Source: a virus
Strand: one strand, 5' to 3'
Length of the DNA stretch: 62,230 bases
IMG/VR virus record: IMGVR_UViG_3300014501_000019
Span: 1-62,230 of that record
Part shown: positions 1 through 9,695 of the stretch, piece after piece
Position numbering within the stretch: the first letter of the stretch is position 1
Layout: each line of letters begins with the position of its first letter
Position numbers and translations under genes: made by a program
The notes under the pieces: model-generated
What the model saw: the letters and a program-made list of their open reading frames with translations, nothing else
The model's database searches: none
What the model was told of the DNA's origin: nothing

Positions 1-31
1 ACTCATATGTTACCTTATATCATTGAAACCA

Positions 32-3000
32 TTATCTTACGCGTCTAGCTTGTAAAAACGAATTAGTTCCCCATGTAGCACCACCGGCAACTGTATATGT
101 CACTGCTGCAACCAAATAAACAGTTGTAGTGGTACTCATATTTATACGTCTATTCCCTGTAGGATTAAGATAGGTACTACTTGCTACCAAAGTGCCGAAA
201 GCGTCAAATACACCGCCATTAGCCTGGCTATCTTCCGAAGTAGGATTTAATGAAACACCACCGGAAATAATTGTTCCAGCAGTCGTACTACCTGTAACAA
301 GTGACATAGTCCCATTAACATCCCAATCCCCAGCAGTCAATGAAATAGAAGTTACAGTTACAAAAGCTCCAGAAGAACCTACGGAGACACCAGCACTATT
401 GGCGCTAACGTATTCACCAATATATCCAGTAGTTGCATTTCCACCAGTAGTGGTTCCAATAACTTGAGAACTAGCAACGTTTCCAGTAACTGTCGTAGCA
501 GTTCCAACAGCGCCGTTGTTATAGTATTCGGTGACTTCAATGTAACCAGCGGCTCCTGCTCCACCAACTACTCCACCTGCGTTAGCAGTTCCTGCTGCAC
601 CACCAGTACCCACTGCATAACTATAAGTTGCTGTAGGACTTACGATAATAGCTTCAATGTAGGCACCGGCTCCACCACTTGATCCAGTATATCCTGGTGC
701 AGGAGACCCAGCACCTCCACCACCTGCTCCAGTATTAGCAGCAGGTGCTAAACCAACAGTTGTTCCGCCAGCACCCCCGCCGCCGCCAGCTCCAAAAGGA
801 GTGCTCGCGCCAGGAGGACCGTTTACCGCATTAGTTGTAGTAGAAAGACCAGAAATACCAGTCCCATTTCCACCATTAAAAGCCGCAACAATAATTGGAC
901 CAGCTGTTGAACTTGCGGTTCCACCGAGTCCACCGGTTCCTGCACCACCAGCCGCAGAACCGCCAGTACCAGCGCCAGCGCTAAGGAGTGTTGTATTCCA
1001 AGTAGTTGCCGAACCAGTCCCACCTGCGGCACCAGCACCTGTAGAAGTTCCCGATCCAGCACCCCCGCCACCGCCACCGACCATTTTTATTTGGATAAAA
1101 CTTACGTTAGCAGGGGTGGTATAAGTTCCCGAACCTGAAATAAATTTTTGAACAGTAGGTGTAAAAGCGCCGCCGCCACCCACATAAATAGCGCTCCAAT
1201 TTGCAGCAGTGGTCCCAGAAGTGGCAATACATGTATATATGGCGGTAGTTGAAGGATTTTGAGCTAAAACAGTATTACTTCCACTACTTTGAACCGTTAC
1301 GACCGCCGTACTATTATTAGTGACGATGTAAGCTTGTCCCAAAATTAAAGTACTGGTTACGGGAAGCGTAACCGTTTGTGCGGTGGATCCAGTAAAGTAT
1401 TGTTGACCGGCTGAAATTACGGTTAGCACTACAGGGGTTGCCGATGTAATGGTGGTAGCGTATCCATTAACTAAATTGTTAGAGGCGACAACGTTACCAC
1501 TTGAGTTTATGGTCAAACCAGTGGTTGCAAGATTCGCAGTAGAACCACTGGTTACACTGGCAGGACTGGTTTGAATAATTACACTACCGCCAGCACCTGT
1601 CCCAGTGGAATTACCCCCTATGATGGTTAGATTAGCTCCAGGAAGATTAGCACCAACCATTGGACTTGGTTGAATATTTACGTTAGTAGCGGTTCCATCC
1701 CCAACCGCTCCGCGACCCAAGAACATGCTTTGTAGAGTTGCAGTTGGACTTCCGAAAGTAATCTGACCGGCGGCAGTAGTGGGATCGTATGTCGAAGTGG
1801 TCCCGGCATGTCCAGCTGAAAAACTGTAATGAGTTGGCTGCAGTTGACTTCCAATGGCGATACCGCCGGTAGCGGTATGAGCGGCGTTCCTACCAATTGA
1901 AATACTGTAAGTGGCTAATGACGAATTGTTTCCAGCATTATATCCGATAGCGGTAGCAAACCCAGCGGCTGTTGCGGTGCTACCAGCTGCTGTCCCAATG
2001 ATGACTTGCTCACTTGAATTCGCTTTTGCGGCAGATCCAATCGCTACGATATTTGAAGTTGCAGCAGTAGATGCGATATCATAACCAACAAATACCGAGG
2101 ATGATGCATTAGCTGTAATTGCGTGACCAATAAATACGCTATCAGACGTGTCACCATGTGTGAATACCATGGAATCACCAATAGCAATTAAGGTACTATC
2201 ATTGGTCAACACATTGGTTGAATCGGTTTTGTAACCAATTAAAATAACATCGAAACCCGTAGATAGGGAAGTAGAAGGTTTACTGCCGATAACAGTATTG
2301 AAGGTCCCTGATGTAATCCCGCTACCTGCTTCATAGCCATACAGAGTGTTATCAGTAGCACCGGTTGTTAATGCATTACCAGCACTGATACCAACTACAG
2401 TATTATCGGCACCTGTAAAACTTAAAGTAGAATTCGTGCCCCCGTAAACAGAAGTATTACTAGATAGGTAATTGAATCCATTAACTGATCCCGGCGTCTG
2501 CCAAGTAGGAGCTGCAGTTGCGCTAACCGCTGTTAACACTTGGCCTACTGTGCCACCAGCTACAACGGTTAAGGGACTGGTAGAAGTAGCACCTGCTATG
2601 ATTACCTGATTCGCGGTGAAACTACCGACCCCTGTTCCACCATTAGCTACAGGCAGTAATCCTGTGACACCAGTTATTAAAGGAAGTCCAGTGGCATTAG
2701 TGAGTGTGATAGCGGAAGGAGTGTCTAAGTTTGGAGTTGTTAAGCTTGGAGAAGTAGCTAATACTACCGTGCTTCCCGTACCGGTTGTAGTAGCAGCACT
2801 AATCGCGGTTCCATTTCCTTGTAAAATCCCTGTAATAGTCGTTTCGATAGTAATGGCAGGAGTGGTAGTAGAAGTTGCTACGGTTCCTGCAAATCCATTA
2901 GCGCTAGCTACAGAGACAGAGGTAACGGTGCCGGTTCCAGAAGCAGGTAGATTGTAATATCCTAGAACGCTGGATCCATTGGTTCCGTAGTATTGACTTG

Positions 3001-4054
3001 CTGTAGGACTCGCGGTATCATTTTTAAGTGTGATATTACCAGCAGTAATTACTACTGAATCGCTTGCTGTAAGTGATGAAGGCCCTCCAGTGACCTGTGA
3101 ATAAGGAAGACTTAGAGCGGATAAGGTTACTAATGTACTATTACTAGTTGCTGTCAAAGAAGTAGCTGTTAAGCTGCCCGTGACATCTCCAGTTAATGTA
3201 CCTACCAATGAAAGAGTTGGCGTGGAAGTTGCATTGGTTACGGTGCCTGTAAAACCACCACCATTGGTGAAAGCGAATGAAGTAACGGTACCAGTTCCAG
3301 GGCTAGGAAGGCTAAAATAACCTAGAACACTAGACCCATTGGTTCCGTAATATCGTGAAGCACCAGGAGACGCGGTGTCGTTAACAAGAGTAACGGTTCC
3401 TGAAGTGTTGACCAAACTATCTGCAAATGCTAGGGAAGAAGGGGTGCCAGTTACTTGAGAATAAGGTAGTGAAAGCGATGAGAGCGTGGTTATAGTTGAA
3501 TTCGTAGTAGCTGTAATATTTGAAGCGGTTCCACTAGTATTAGAGGAGATACTTGCGGGAAGATCAGCAGCTACTAAAAGTCTGAACGTGGGTTGAGCAG
3601 ATCCTCCAGAAACAGGACCTGCGAACACCGTATTAGCAACTTCAACATTAAGAGTTAAAGTCAGCGTACCAGTGCCAGTTACTGGGCTATTGCTAATAGC
3701 GTAAATAGGAGTAGTGCTTCCATCAGAAAGGGCAACTGAAGTAACGCTTCCACTATTAGTCGCGGCTATGGTAATATTAGAACCACTAGGGGTAACGCTG
3801 ATTCCTGAACCAGCAACCAAAGTTATGGCTCCGGTGAGACTGTTAAGTGAGGTAACCGAACTACCACCGCCTGGAGACCAACTTAGATTCCCCGCTCCAT
3901 CATTGGTCAATACATATCCTGAAGTAGCGGCTTGCGCGGCAGGCCAAGTAATGGAATAATTGGTCGTAGAAGGAACGAGTTGAGTGAAGGTTCCAGAAGT
4001 GAAAGCAGAAATGGCTAACTTATTGCCACTACCGGTGTTAGGATTGTATGACAT
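32..4054 (-). CDS. Giant tail fibre-like virion protein with YadA-like head repeats and glycine-rich region
   Basis: A 1340-aa protein rich in Ser, Thr, Gly and Ala, typical of phage fibres. Residues about 180-410 hold two related repeats of about 120 aa, each with LPYSQVTG, YYGTNGSSVLGY and GTGTVTS. Residues about 550-765 hold short repeats such as DNTVVGISAGNA, NTVIGSK, SVFIGHA, NIVAIGSAA and ATAIGYNAGN, the pattern of the beta-roll head of trimeric YadA-type adhesins. Residues about 970-1170 are a glycine-rich region (MVGGGGGGAGSG), as in receptor-binding tips of some phages. The C-terminal 160 aa look like a compact beta domain. It is the last gene of the minus-strand virion cluster and its start overlaps the end of the upstream HNH gene by 17 bp. 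Inferred role: trimeric receptor-binding fibre. The exact receptor cannot be read. Confidence 0.8.
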   Translation of the reverse strand: MSYNPNTGSGNKLAISAFTSGTFTQLVPSTTNYSITWPAAQAATSGYVLTNDGAGNLSWSPGGGSSVTSLNSLTGAITLVAGSGISVTPSGSNITIAATNSGSVTSVALSDGSTTPIYAISNSPVTGTGTLTLTLNVEVANTVFAGPVSGGSAQPTFRLLVAADLPASISSNTSGTASNITATTNSTITTLSSLSLPYSQVTGTPSSLAFADSLVNTSGTVTLVNDTASPGASRYYGTNGSSVLGYFSLPSPGTGTVTSFAFTNGGGFTGTVTNATSTPTLSLVGTLTGDVTGSLTATSLTATSNSTLVTLSALSLPYSQVTGGPSSLTASDSVVITAGNITLKNDTASPTASQYYGTNGSSVLGYYNLPASGTGTVTSVSVASANGFAGTVATSTTTPAITIETTITGILQGNGTAISAATTTGTGSTVVLATSPSLTTPNLDTPSAITLTNATGLPLITGVTGLLPVANGGTGVGSFTANQVIIAGATSTSPLTVVAGGTVGQVLTAVSATAAPTWQTPGSVNGFNYLSSNTSVYGGTNSTLSFTGADNTVVGISAGNALTTGATDNTLYGYEAGSGITSGTFNTVIGSKPSTSLSTGFDVILIGYKTDSTNVLTNDSTLIAIGDSMVFTHGDTSDSVFIGHAITANASSSVFVGYDIASTAATSNIVAIGSAAKANSSEQVIIGTAAGSTATAAGFATAIGYNAGNNSSLATYSISIGRNAAHTATGGIAIGSQLQPTHYSFSAGHAGTTSTYDPTTAAGQITFGSPTATLQSMFLGRGAVGDGTATNVNIQPSPMVGANLPGANLTIIGGNSTGTGAGGSVIIQTSPASVTSGSTANLATTGLTINSSGNVVASNNLVNGYATTITSATPVVLTVISAGQQYFTGSTAQTVTLPVTSTLILGQAYIVTNNSTAVVTVQSSGSNTVLAQNPSTTAIYTCIATSGTTAANWSAIYVGGGGAFTPTVQKFISGSGTYTTPANVSFIQIKMVGGGGGGAGSGTSTGAGAAGGTGSATTWNTTLLSAGAGTGGSAAGGAGTGGLGGTASSTAGPIIVAAFNGGNGTGISGLSTTTNAVNGPPGASTPFGAGGGGGAGGTTVGLAPAANTGAGGGGAGSPAPGYTGSSGGAGAYIEAIIVSPTATYSYAVGTGGAAGTANAGGVVGGAGAAGYIEVTEYYNNGAVGTATTVTGNVASSQVIGTTTGGNATTGYIGEYVSANSAGVSVGSSGAFVTVTSISLTAGDWDVNGTMSLVTGSTTAGTIISGGVSLNPTSEDSQANGGVFDAFGTLVASSTYLNPTGNRRINMSTTTTVYLVAAVTYTVAGGATWGTNSFLQARRVR

Positions 4055-4793
4055 TTTCGATGTCCTCTTGGGGAGAGACCTTATTGCCTTTTATAATATT
4101 TTCTATAGCCCACATCGGCTGTAAATTAGTATAATGACAAACTTTTAAGAACTCTTCTCTATTGGTCAAATCCACTATAGAAAGGGGTATTTTATGATCT
4201 ATATTCCAATATCCATGGCCATTACCGTAGTTATCCCAAGTCATTCCTGGTTGAAATAGGGATTCGAGATATGATTTAAAAAATTCTACGGAACAGCCCA
4301 AATCTTTTACTGCAGAACCGGCCTTAGTTGTTCCATGTATCATTTTAGACATTCTTTTTCTTAAATTATTGGTCAATTTGAATTGAATATCGGTGGAAGA
4401 TCTCTCTCTAGAGTGCTTGTTTCTTTTTTCTCTATTTTCTTCTCTATAAATTTTATGTTGAGCTAGTATTTCTTCTTTATTTCTTTCATAGTGTATTTTT
4501 CTAGCATTGACTATTTGTTCCAAATTATTGTTTCTATATTCTGTTTGTTTTTCTAAAATTTGATCCCTATTTTGTATGTAATATTCTCTACCTCTTTCTT
4601 TCTTCTCGTCTTTATGTTCAGCAATGTAAGTTTTATTTTTAGCTTTAATCTTTTCTTTATTTTTTTGATAATATTCTCTCTTTTTTACACTGTTGCAGGA
4701 TTTACAAAGATAGTAAAATCCGTCTTTAGAACGTTTATTATTATCAAAAAAACAAAAATATAAATTACTATTACATCCTTTACAAAATTTCAT
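4038..4793 (-). CDS. HNH homing-type endonuclease
   Basis: A 251-aa protein. The N-terminus has two CxxC pairs (CKGCNSN and CKSCNS), a zinc-finger module common in phage HNH enzymes. The middle is a long, Lys/Glu/Arg/Asn-rich helical linker. The C-terminus has LESLFQPGMTWDNYG and then NIDHKIPLS, a DH nuclease core also seen in the protein at 53226-53900. I chose the ATG at 4793 because the upstream fibre gene stops at 4795; an open frame continues upstream to 4877 but would overlap that gene by 83 bp. TATATT lies 5 nt before this ATG, which fits a leaderless promoter. The gene sits between two fibre genes and touches both, as expected for a free-standing homing endonuclease. Confidence 0.85.
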   Translation of the reverse strand: MKFCKGCNSNLYFCFFDNNKRSKDGFYYLCKSCNSVKKREYYQKNKEKIKAKNKTYIAEHKDEKKERGREYYIQNRDQILEKQTEYRNNNLEQIVNARKIHYERNKEEILAQHKIYREENREKRNKHSRERSSTDIQFKLTNNLRKRMSKMIHGTTKAGSAVKDLGCSVEFFKSYLESLFQPGMTWDNYGNGHGYWNIDHKIPLSIVDLTNREEFLKVCHYTNLQPMWAIENIIKGNKVSPQEDIENVIQS

Positions 4794-4794
4794 A

Positions 4795-7700
4795 TTAAAA
4801 TATAAACCACGCATTCCCCGAACTAACCAATGAAAATTCGAAATATTGAGTATTAGTCGATTGTGTACCGAGACCATTTATTAGGTCTGAACCTGCAGCA
4901 ACAATATACATATAATTTGAACTGGCATCCGACTTCACAAAATAGAAGCATCGTCCAATAAAAGCGGAAGCAGAAGGTAAATCAAAAGTTACGGTTCCAG
5001 TAGCACAATCTGCAATCAAAAATTGATCAGCGGTAAGTACGCCATAAGTTGTCGGCCCCACTTTTGTAGAAATGGCTTGCATGTTCCCAAGGCCATTGGC
5101 TCCAGTGGCTCCAGCGGCTCCCGGAGGACCTTGAATGCCGCTATTGCTTCCGCTGCCGCCGCCCGAGTAACGAAATTCCAGTTCGTCCCCGACAACCAGT
5201 CCGTCAGGCAACGTTAGAATTTCAATTTGATTACTTGGCGTGCCAGCGGCACCCACTTCCTCGTAAGCTCCGCTTTCCACATCCAAGAATTGACCGTTAA
5301 GAAATACTTCGAGAATTCCTTTACCAACGGTATAGTATGCAATACTATTAGCTTCTCTGGAATTAAAAGGTAACGTGATAATAGTGGAATTAGCTATTGG
5401 TCCATTTATAGAAACCGGTGAAACCAAAGAAGGTGGATAAGTTCCACCAGAAGCAACCACAGATATGGTTTCATCATAGGTGGGACTATTTAGTGATATC
5501 TCTAGATTTCCTAAGGCAAGATCTAGTTCTTTAATAGCTAACGTTAGATTATCACCATCATGGACGAAGTAGTTTCCGGTTCCGGTTCCGCTTTGAATTA
5601 TAGAAATTGAAAATGGAGCGCCGACATTGCCATTAGTTGCGGGAGTACTTGTGCCTGCACTGGTATTAGTTACGACAACCGCTGTAGCATTACTGGTAAA
5701 AGCGGAGAAAGTAATCGTAGCGTCGCCAACACCACTTGCCAAAGTAAGTGTGCCGGTTCCACTTCCGGGAATCGCGTTTGCATTAGTAGTATTGCTTAGA
5801 GTAACTGCTCCAGTCAATGCAATTAGGGAACCATTTACGGTTCCGCCGCTGGTATCGGTGATACTAGCTTGAGCGATGATATTGCCGTTAAAAGTTCCAG
5901 CATTTCCACTATTAATGGTAGCCGAAGATCCGACTAACCAATAAACGTTCTTAGCTAATGCGCCACCAGTCAAAGCAATTGTAGGGGTTCCACCGGCTCC
6001 AGTAGTTAGAGTAGAAGCGGCTTTAAATACGAATATATCAGTAGCACTACCATTTAATGTCACTGTTCCTGGACCGCTAGCCGCTAAATTAAATGTTCCG
6101 CTGGATTCAGAATAATAACCTGCGGTTAATGTTTGACCATCTAAAATCGGTGATATCGCAACATATCCACCATGAGCGGCTAAACTAGTATACGCCGATA
6201 AAGCATCGCTTTGTGCGATTTGAGCGAGAGTGTTACCAGCGTTTTCAGTACCTGTATAAGTACTGGGAGGAAAATTAGTAATAGAAGTAGCATTATTTGG
6301 ATAAATACCTAAATCACCAGTTAAAACCGACCCTCCACCAGTGGACCCAGTAACCGCTGTTGCACCTAAAACAGCATAAGCACTTGCAGAATTTAGTAAA
6401 CTTCCTCCAATAAGTAGAGGAGATCCGGTTCCCGTAGTAATTAGTGTAGTCCCACCAGAAATCGTCGAAACCACCGTAAATGTTTGCGAATTATTTGTAT
6501 AAGTAGCTCCTGCGGTGGCATTAGCAGAACTAGTGGTAAAGACGTATTCATTAGCATCGATCAGCGCACTAAAATCACCAAGTGGAGAAGAGTTTAAAGC
6601 AATTTCTATTTTGGTATCAACTTGTGCAGCGGTGTCCGTACTTAAAATTGGAACCAGAATTAAACCATTGGTATAAGGAATAACTGGAGGGCTTCCAACT
6701 CCATTAACGGTAAACCAAACCACATATTGCTGGGCGTTCGCACTACTATTAATCAGGAAATACTGACCGCCGGTAATCGTGGAGCCCGTACCAGCAGAAA
6801 TACTGGTAATTTGAGGTAAAGAACCAGGATTTAATGCGCTAACGTATTGTGGGCGGCTAGTACTTGCGGATGGGCTACCAATATATTGAAGAAGCTGTAG
6901 AGAAGTGGTTCCGCTAACTTCTACTGATTCTCCGTAATCCAATTCTTCAGCTAAGAAACGAATGTAGACTCTTGGACTACCACCATTATCTTCTCGTAAG
7001 AATAACCAAAACGCACCTGCAGGAACAAGAGCACGGGGAGCTATATAGATGTTACGGTTGGTAGAAGGTGAAGGTGAAGCGGTGTAGCTACCAAAAGCGT
7101 ATTGAGCGGGGGCGCCACCGACACCGGTATTATCACCAATACTGACATCAGTAGTCAAAGTAACTTGGGAAAGACTATTTACGGTTAAAATTTCGTAGTA
7201 ACCAGAAACAGCATCTGATTTTAATTTAATATAGTCGCCAGGAAGTAAGCCAGAAGTCCATGATACCGCGCCGACGCTATTAACTACAGCGGACCCACCC
7301 ACAAAAATTAGATTTGGAGTGATTGGAACATTATTGACCAAAGTAATATATGCCACTTCATCGTCGGCTAAAGTAATATTGGTGGAAGTAGGGTTGGCCG
7401 CCAAAGTATACATTAGAGAGGAACCAACTACACGAATACTAATTGGTTGATCCCAGTTAATCTGACCGGGTTGAGTAATAACGCTAGGACTATAGAAAGT
7501 AATTCCTAAGCCGGTCCCATTTAAGGTAGCAGCTTGGGACATCGTAATAGCGTATGGACCGCTGCCAGTAATAGCTAAAATAGTGGTATTGGTTGGAATA
7601 CCGGTGCCAAAAATATAATCGCCATTAGCCAATCCGGTGACGGTTGGGAGATTGGTGAGTTGGTTATTTCCTGAAGAAATATTACCAGTAGTGACTAAGA

Positions 7701-8607
7701 TAGAATCTGAATTAGGCAATATCCCGTTTGAAATTTCGCCGCTACCAGTGATTACAGTGTTGCCAAGATCTTGTAAGAGGCTTAGAATGGAAGGAACAAC
7801 GCCGCCGCCACTAGTAGAAGAACTCCAATATGGTGTGCCTTGAATCAGTAAAATCTGAGACATGACAGCATTCATCCAGTCTTTTTGACATGTGAGCTGT
7901 TTATCGCCGCCAACGAAAGGATCTACGGAATTCGAAGTAGTAGTTACTGGAGGAGGAGTACGGCCTTCTGACCAGGGATAGACGTAGTTTGGATTAGGAT
8001 TGATTCCGCCGGTTTCCAGACTAAAAAGCATCCAGCGAGCATCTGTGATAGAAACAACGTTACCGTTGCCATCAGTCGTTACGATTGCAATTGGTAAAAC
8101 ATTGGCAGCCCAGATTGAAGTGGTGATAAAAATTTGAAACGTGAGGGTTTGGGCGGCGGGAGCGATAGTGGTGATTTCAGAATTAGAAGCGGCGTCCCAA
8201 ATATACTTAGTCACATCCGTTGACGGATCAGCGAATCTATTATAATCTAGACCCACATAATTCGTACTGTTCGCCGTGAATGAACCGGTGACCACGGTAT
8301 TGGTAGCTGCATTTAGAACTTGATTTACGGTACCTGTAGGAACCTGAAAGATAGTTCCAGAAACACTGGCGGCAATATGGAGGACAGCACCTGGATCGAC
8401 TACTAGGGCTAAGCCATTGGCAGGCGCACCGATAGCTCCAGCGGTAAGGATAGAGAAACCACGAATGATGTAACCCTGTGAAGTATTAGTGAAAACTGAA
8501 GTTACTAGTGTGTCCCAGTCATTTCTGGAAGCACTTTCGACACGACGCATGTCCGAAATGTCAATTCTCTGTTCACTTAACCAATTTACTGTAGTTAGAA
8601 CGGCCAT
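4795..8607 (-). CDS. Giant virion fibre/baseplate protein with ice-binding-like (DUF3494) domain and collagen-like stretch
   Basis: A 1270-aa Thr/Ser/Gly-rich protein. Residues about 1-200 resemble a conserved phage fibre attachment region. Residues about 611-670 carry the module shared with three other proteins here (QYFLINSSANAQQYVVWF, then ILSTDTAAQVDTK). Residues about 740-940 form a full DUF3494-type ice-binding/adhesin domain: SAYAVLGATAV, LTGDLGIYP, DGQTLTAGYY, IFVFKAASTLTTGAGG, VYWLVGSSATINSG and VNGSLIALTGAVTL. This domain interrupts a small module whose halves are at about 689-732 and 949-972. A collagen-like GPPGAAGATGANG lies near residue 1160. The start is supported by AAGGA upstream, and a late-promoter-like motif lies at 8625-8635. 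Inferred role: side fibre or adhesin. Actual ice binding is not shown. Confidence 0.8.
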   Translation of the reverse strand: MAVLTTVNWLSEQRIDISDMRRVESASRNDWDTLVTSVFTNTSQGYIIRGFSILTAGAIGAPANGLALVVDPGAVLHIAASVSGTIFQVPTGTVNQVLNAATNTVVTGSFTANSTNYVGLDYNRFADPSTDVTKYIWDAASNSEITTIAPAAQTLTFQIFITTSIWAANVLPIAIVTTDGNGNVVSITDARWMLFSLETGGINPNPNYVYPWSEGRTPPPVTTTSNSVDPFVGGDKQLTCQKDWMNAVMSQILLIQGTPYWSSSTSGGGVVPSILSLLQDLGNTVITGSGEISNGILPNSDSILVTTGNISSGNNQLTNLPTVTGLANGDYIFGTGIPTNTTILAITGSGPYAITMSQAATLNGTGLGITFYSPSVITQPGQINWDQPISIRVVGSSLMYTLAANPTSTNITLADDEVAYITLVNNVPITPNLIFVGGSAVVNSVGAVSWTSGLLPGDYIKLKSDAVSGYYEILTVNSLSQVTLTTDVSIGDNTGVGGAPAQYAFGSYTASPSPSTNRNIYIAPRALVPAGAFWLFLREDNGGSPRVYIRFLAEELDYGESVEVSGTTSLQLLQYIGSPSASTSRPQYVSALNPGSLPQITSISAGTGSTITGGQYFLINSSANAQQYVVWFTVNGVGSPPVIPYTNGLILVPILSTDTAAQVDTKIEIALNSSPLGDFSALIDANEYVFTTSSANATAGATYTNNSQTFTVVSTISGGTTLITTGTGSPLLIGGSLLNSASAYAVLGATAVTGSTGGGSVLTGDLGIYPNNATSITNFPPSTYTGTENAGNTLAQIAQSDALSAYTSLAAHGGYVAISPILDGQTLTAGYYSESSGTFNLAASGPGTVTLNGSATDIFVFKAASTLTTGAGGTPTIALTGGALAKNVYWLVGSSATINSGNAGTFNGNIIAQASITDTSGGTVNGSLIALTGAVTLSNTTNANAIPGSGTGTLTLASGVGDATITFSAFTSNATAVVVTNTSAGTSTPATNGNVGAPFSISIIQSGTGTGNYFVHDGDNLTLAIKELDLALGNLEISLNSPTYDETISVVASGGTYPPSLVSPVSINGPIANSTIITLPFNSREANSIAYYTVGKGILEVFLNGQFLDVESGAYEEVGAAGTPSNQIEILTLPDGLVVGDELEFRYSGGGSGSNSGIQGPPGAAGATGANGLGNMQAISTKVGPTTYGVLTADQFLIADCATGTVTFDLPSASAFIGRCFYFVKSDASSNYMYIVAAGSDLINGLGTQSTNTQYFEFSLVSSGNAWFIF

Positions 8608-8624
8608 CTGTGTATCCTTACTCT

Positions 8625-8635
8625 ATAAGATTGTC
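8625..8635 (-). promoter_or_regulatory. Late-promoter-like motif GACAATCTTAT
   Basis: On the minus strand this reads GACAATCTTAT and ends 17 nt before the ATG of the 1270-aa fibre gene, with an AAGGA ribosome site between. The same motif occurs before most virion genes in the window and always points in the direction of transcription. A promoter role is inferred. Confidence 0.55.
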
Positions 8636-8667
8636 ATCAAGGTTATATCGTATAGTTTGCTTTTTGG

Positions 8668-8686
8668 GTCAATCTTATGGTATAGT
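8668..8686 (+). promoter_or_regulatory. Plus-strand promoter: GTCAATCTTAT joined to an extended -10
   Basis: GTCAATCTTAT (8668-8678) runs into TGGTATAGT (8678-8686), an extended -10 of sigma-70 type. GAGGAATT and the ATG at 8702 follow. It is the divergent partner of the motif at 8625-8635, and its reversed orientation matches the reversed gene. Confidence 0.55.
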
Positions 8687-8701
8687 AGACAGCGAGGAAT
8701 T

Positions 8702-9070
8702 ATGGGTAAATCCAGACGCGGTGATAAAGAATTTACTAGAGAACGTCAATTAGTAAAACAAAATCGTCAATTAAAACAAGAAGTTAGTAAATTAAGAAAA
8801 CAATTGGCAAAAATAGACTTGGATCGTTATTCTACGATAAAAGAAATGGTCGAAGAACACAGAATGGAAAATAAAATAGAAAATACTAAGACTCTTCTAG
8901 AATCTATGAAAGAAACGTGGAAATGTAATGAATGTGATAGCGGGTATTTGGAGATAGTTATTTTTAACAAAGTAGGGTCTCCGTGGTACTACAGGTGCTG
9001 TAGTTCATGCTCTAAAAGAACTAAATCTCAAAAATACACTCCTGAAGTAAAGGGCATTGTTCATGGGTAG
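8702..9070 (+). CDS. Coiled-coil and zinc-ribbon small protein
   Basis: A 122-aa protein with no recognised family. Residues about 8-75 are charged and helical (RQLVKQNRQLKQEVSKLRKQLAKI in pattern), likely a coiled coil. The C-terminus has CNEC and then CCSSC, a likely zinc site. The ATG at 8702 has GAGGA 5-9 nt upstream and a clear promoter. An open frame extends back to 8489 but would run into the divergent fibre gene, so the short form is preferred. It heads a plus-strand cassette and overlaps the next gene by 8 bp. Confidence 0.7.
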   Translation: MGKSRRGDKEFTRERQLVKQNRQLKQEVSKLRKQLAKIDLDRYSTIKEMVEEHRMENKIENTKTLLESMKETWKCNECDSGYLEIVIFNKVGSPWYYRCCSSCSKRTKSQKYTPEVKGIVHG

Positions 9071-9695
9071 ACCGTTACTAAACGATTTAATTGGCAAAAA
9101 ATCTGGAATTTTAACTATAGTGGAATTTTCTCATATAGACCGTAGTAAGAAACTTGCTACTACTTATTGGAAGTGTAGATGCGAATGCGGGGTATTCACT
9201 ATAGTAGAAAGATCTAATCTCACGAGAAAAGGCAATAGGGGAACAAAATCATGCGGGTGTATCGACGTAGAAAACTGTAGAAAAAAGTTTTTGGGTAATA
9301 CTTTTAGAAGAAAAGCACCTGGAGAAACCGGATTCAACATGTTAATTGGCACATACAAACGCTCTGCTAGAGATAGGGATCTTCCATTTGACACGTCTAA
9401 TGAGTTTAAATTAGAATTAAAAAAAATAACAAAAAGTAATTGTTTTTATTGTGGAATAGAACCTAAACAAATCATAAAACCTCAAGAAAAATATCATCCA
9501 ACTAAAGAAAGTATTGAAAATAGCACTTATATCTATAATGGTATTGATAGGATAGATAGTAATAAAGGATATGAATTCGGAAATGTGGTTCCGTGTTGCT
9601 ATCATTGTAATTTAGCAAAATCTGATTATACTACCGAAGAGTTCATGGAATGGGCAAATCGTTTAGCAAAACATATGGAATCTAAAAATGAATGA
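9063..9695 (+). CDS. Zinc-ribbon HNH endonuclease, DRID type
   Basis: A 210-aa protein. The N-terminus has LIGKKSGILTIVEF, then WKCRCECG and TKSCGC, a zinc-ribbon domain found on phage homing-type nucleases. The C-terminus has CFYCG, then NGIDRIDSNKGYEFGNV and CCYHCNLAKSD, an HNH-like metal-bound core. The same architecture occurs at 12117-12860 and 36472-37176. I chose the ATG at 9063 (AAAGGG about 9 nt upstream) over a TTG at 9057. It overlaps its upstream neighbour by 8 bp. Likely a mobile endonuclease; DNA target unknown. Confidence 0.82.
   Translation: MGRPLLNDLIGKKSGILTIVEFSHIDRSKKLATTYWKCRCECGVFTIVERSNLTRKGNRGTKSCGCIDVENCRKKFLGNTFRRKAPGETGFNMLIGTYKRSARDRDLPFDTSNEFKLELKKITKSNCFYCGIEPKQIIKPQEKYHPTKESIENSTYIYNGIDRIDSNKGYEFGNVVPCCYHCNLAKSDYTTEEFMEWANRLAKHMESKNE

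Noticed and set aside
801-1124. Open frames opposite the glycine-rich fibre region
   Set aside because: They mirror the low-complexity Gly codons of the fibre gene (Pro/Ala-rich on the other strand) and have no ribosome site.
8489-8701. N-terminal extension of the 122-aa zinc-ribbon protein
   Set aside because: It would overlap the divergent fibre gene and its promoter; ATG 8702 has a good ribosome site and promoter.
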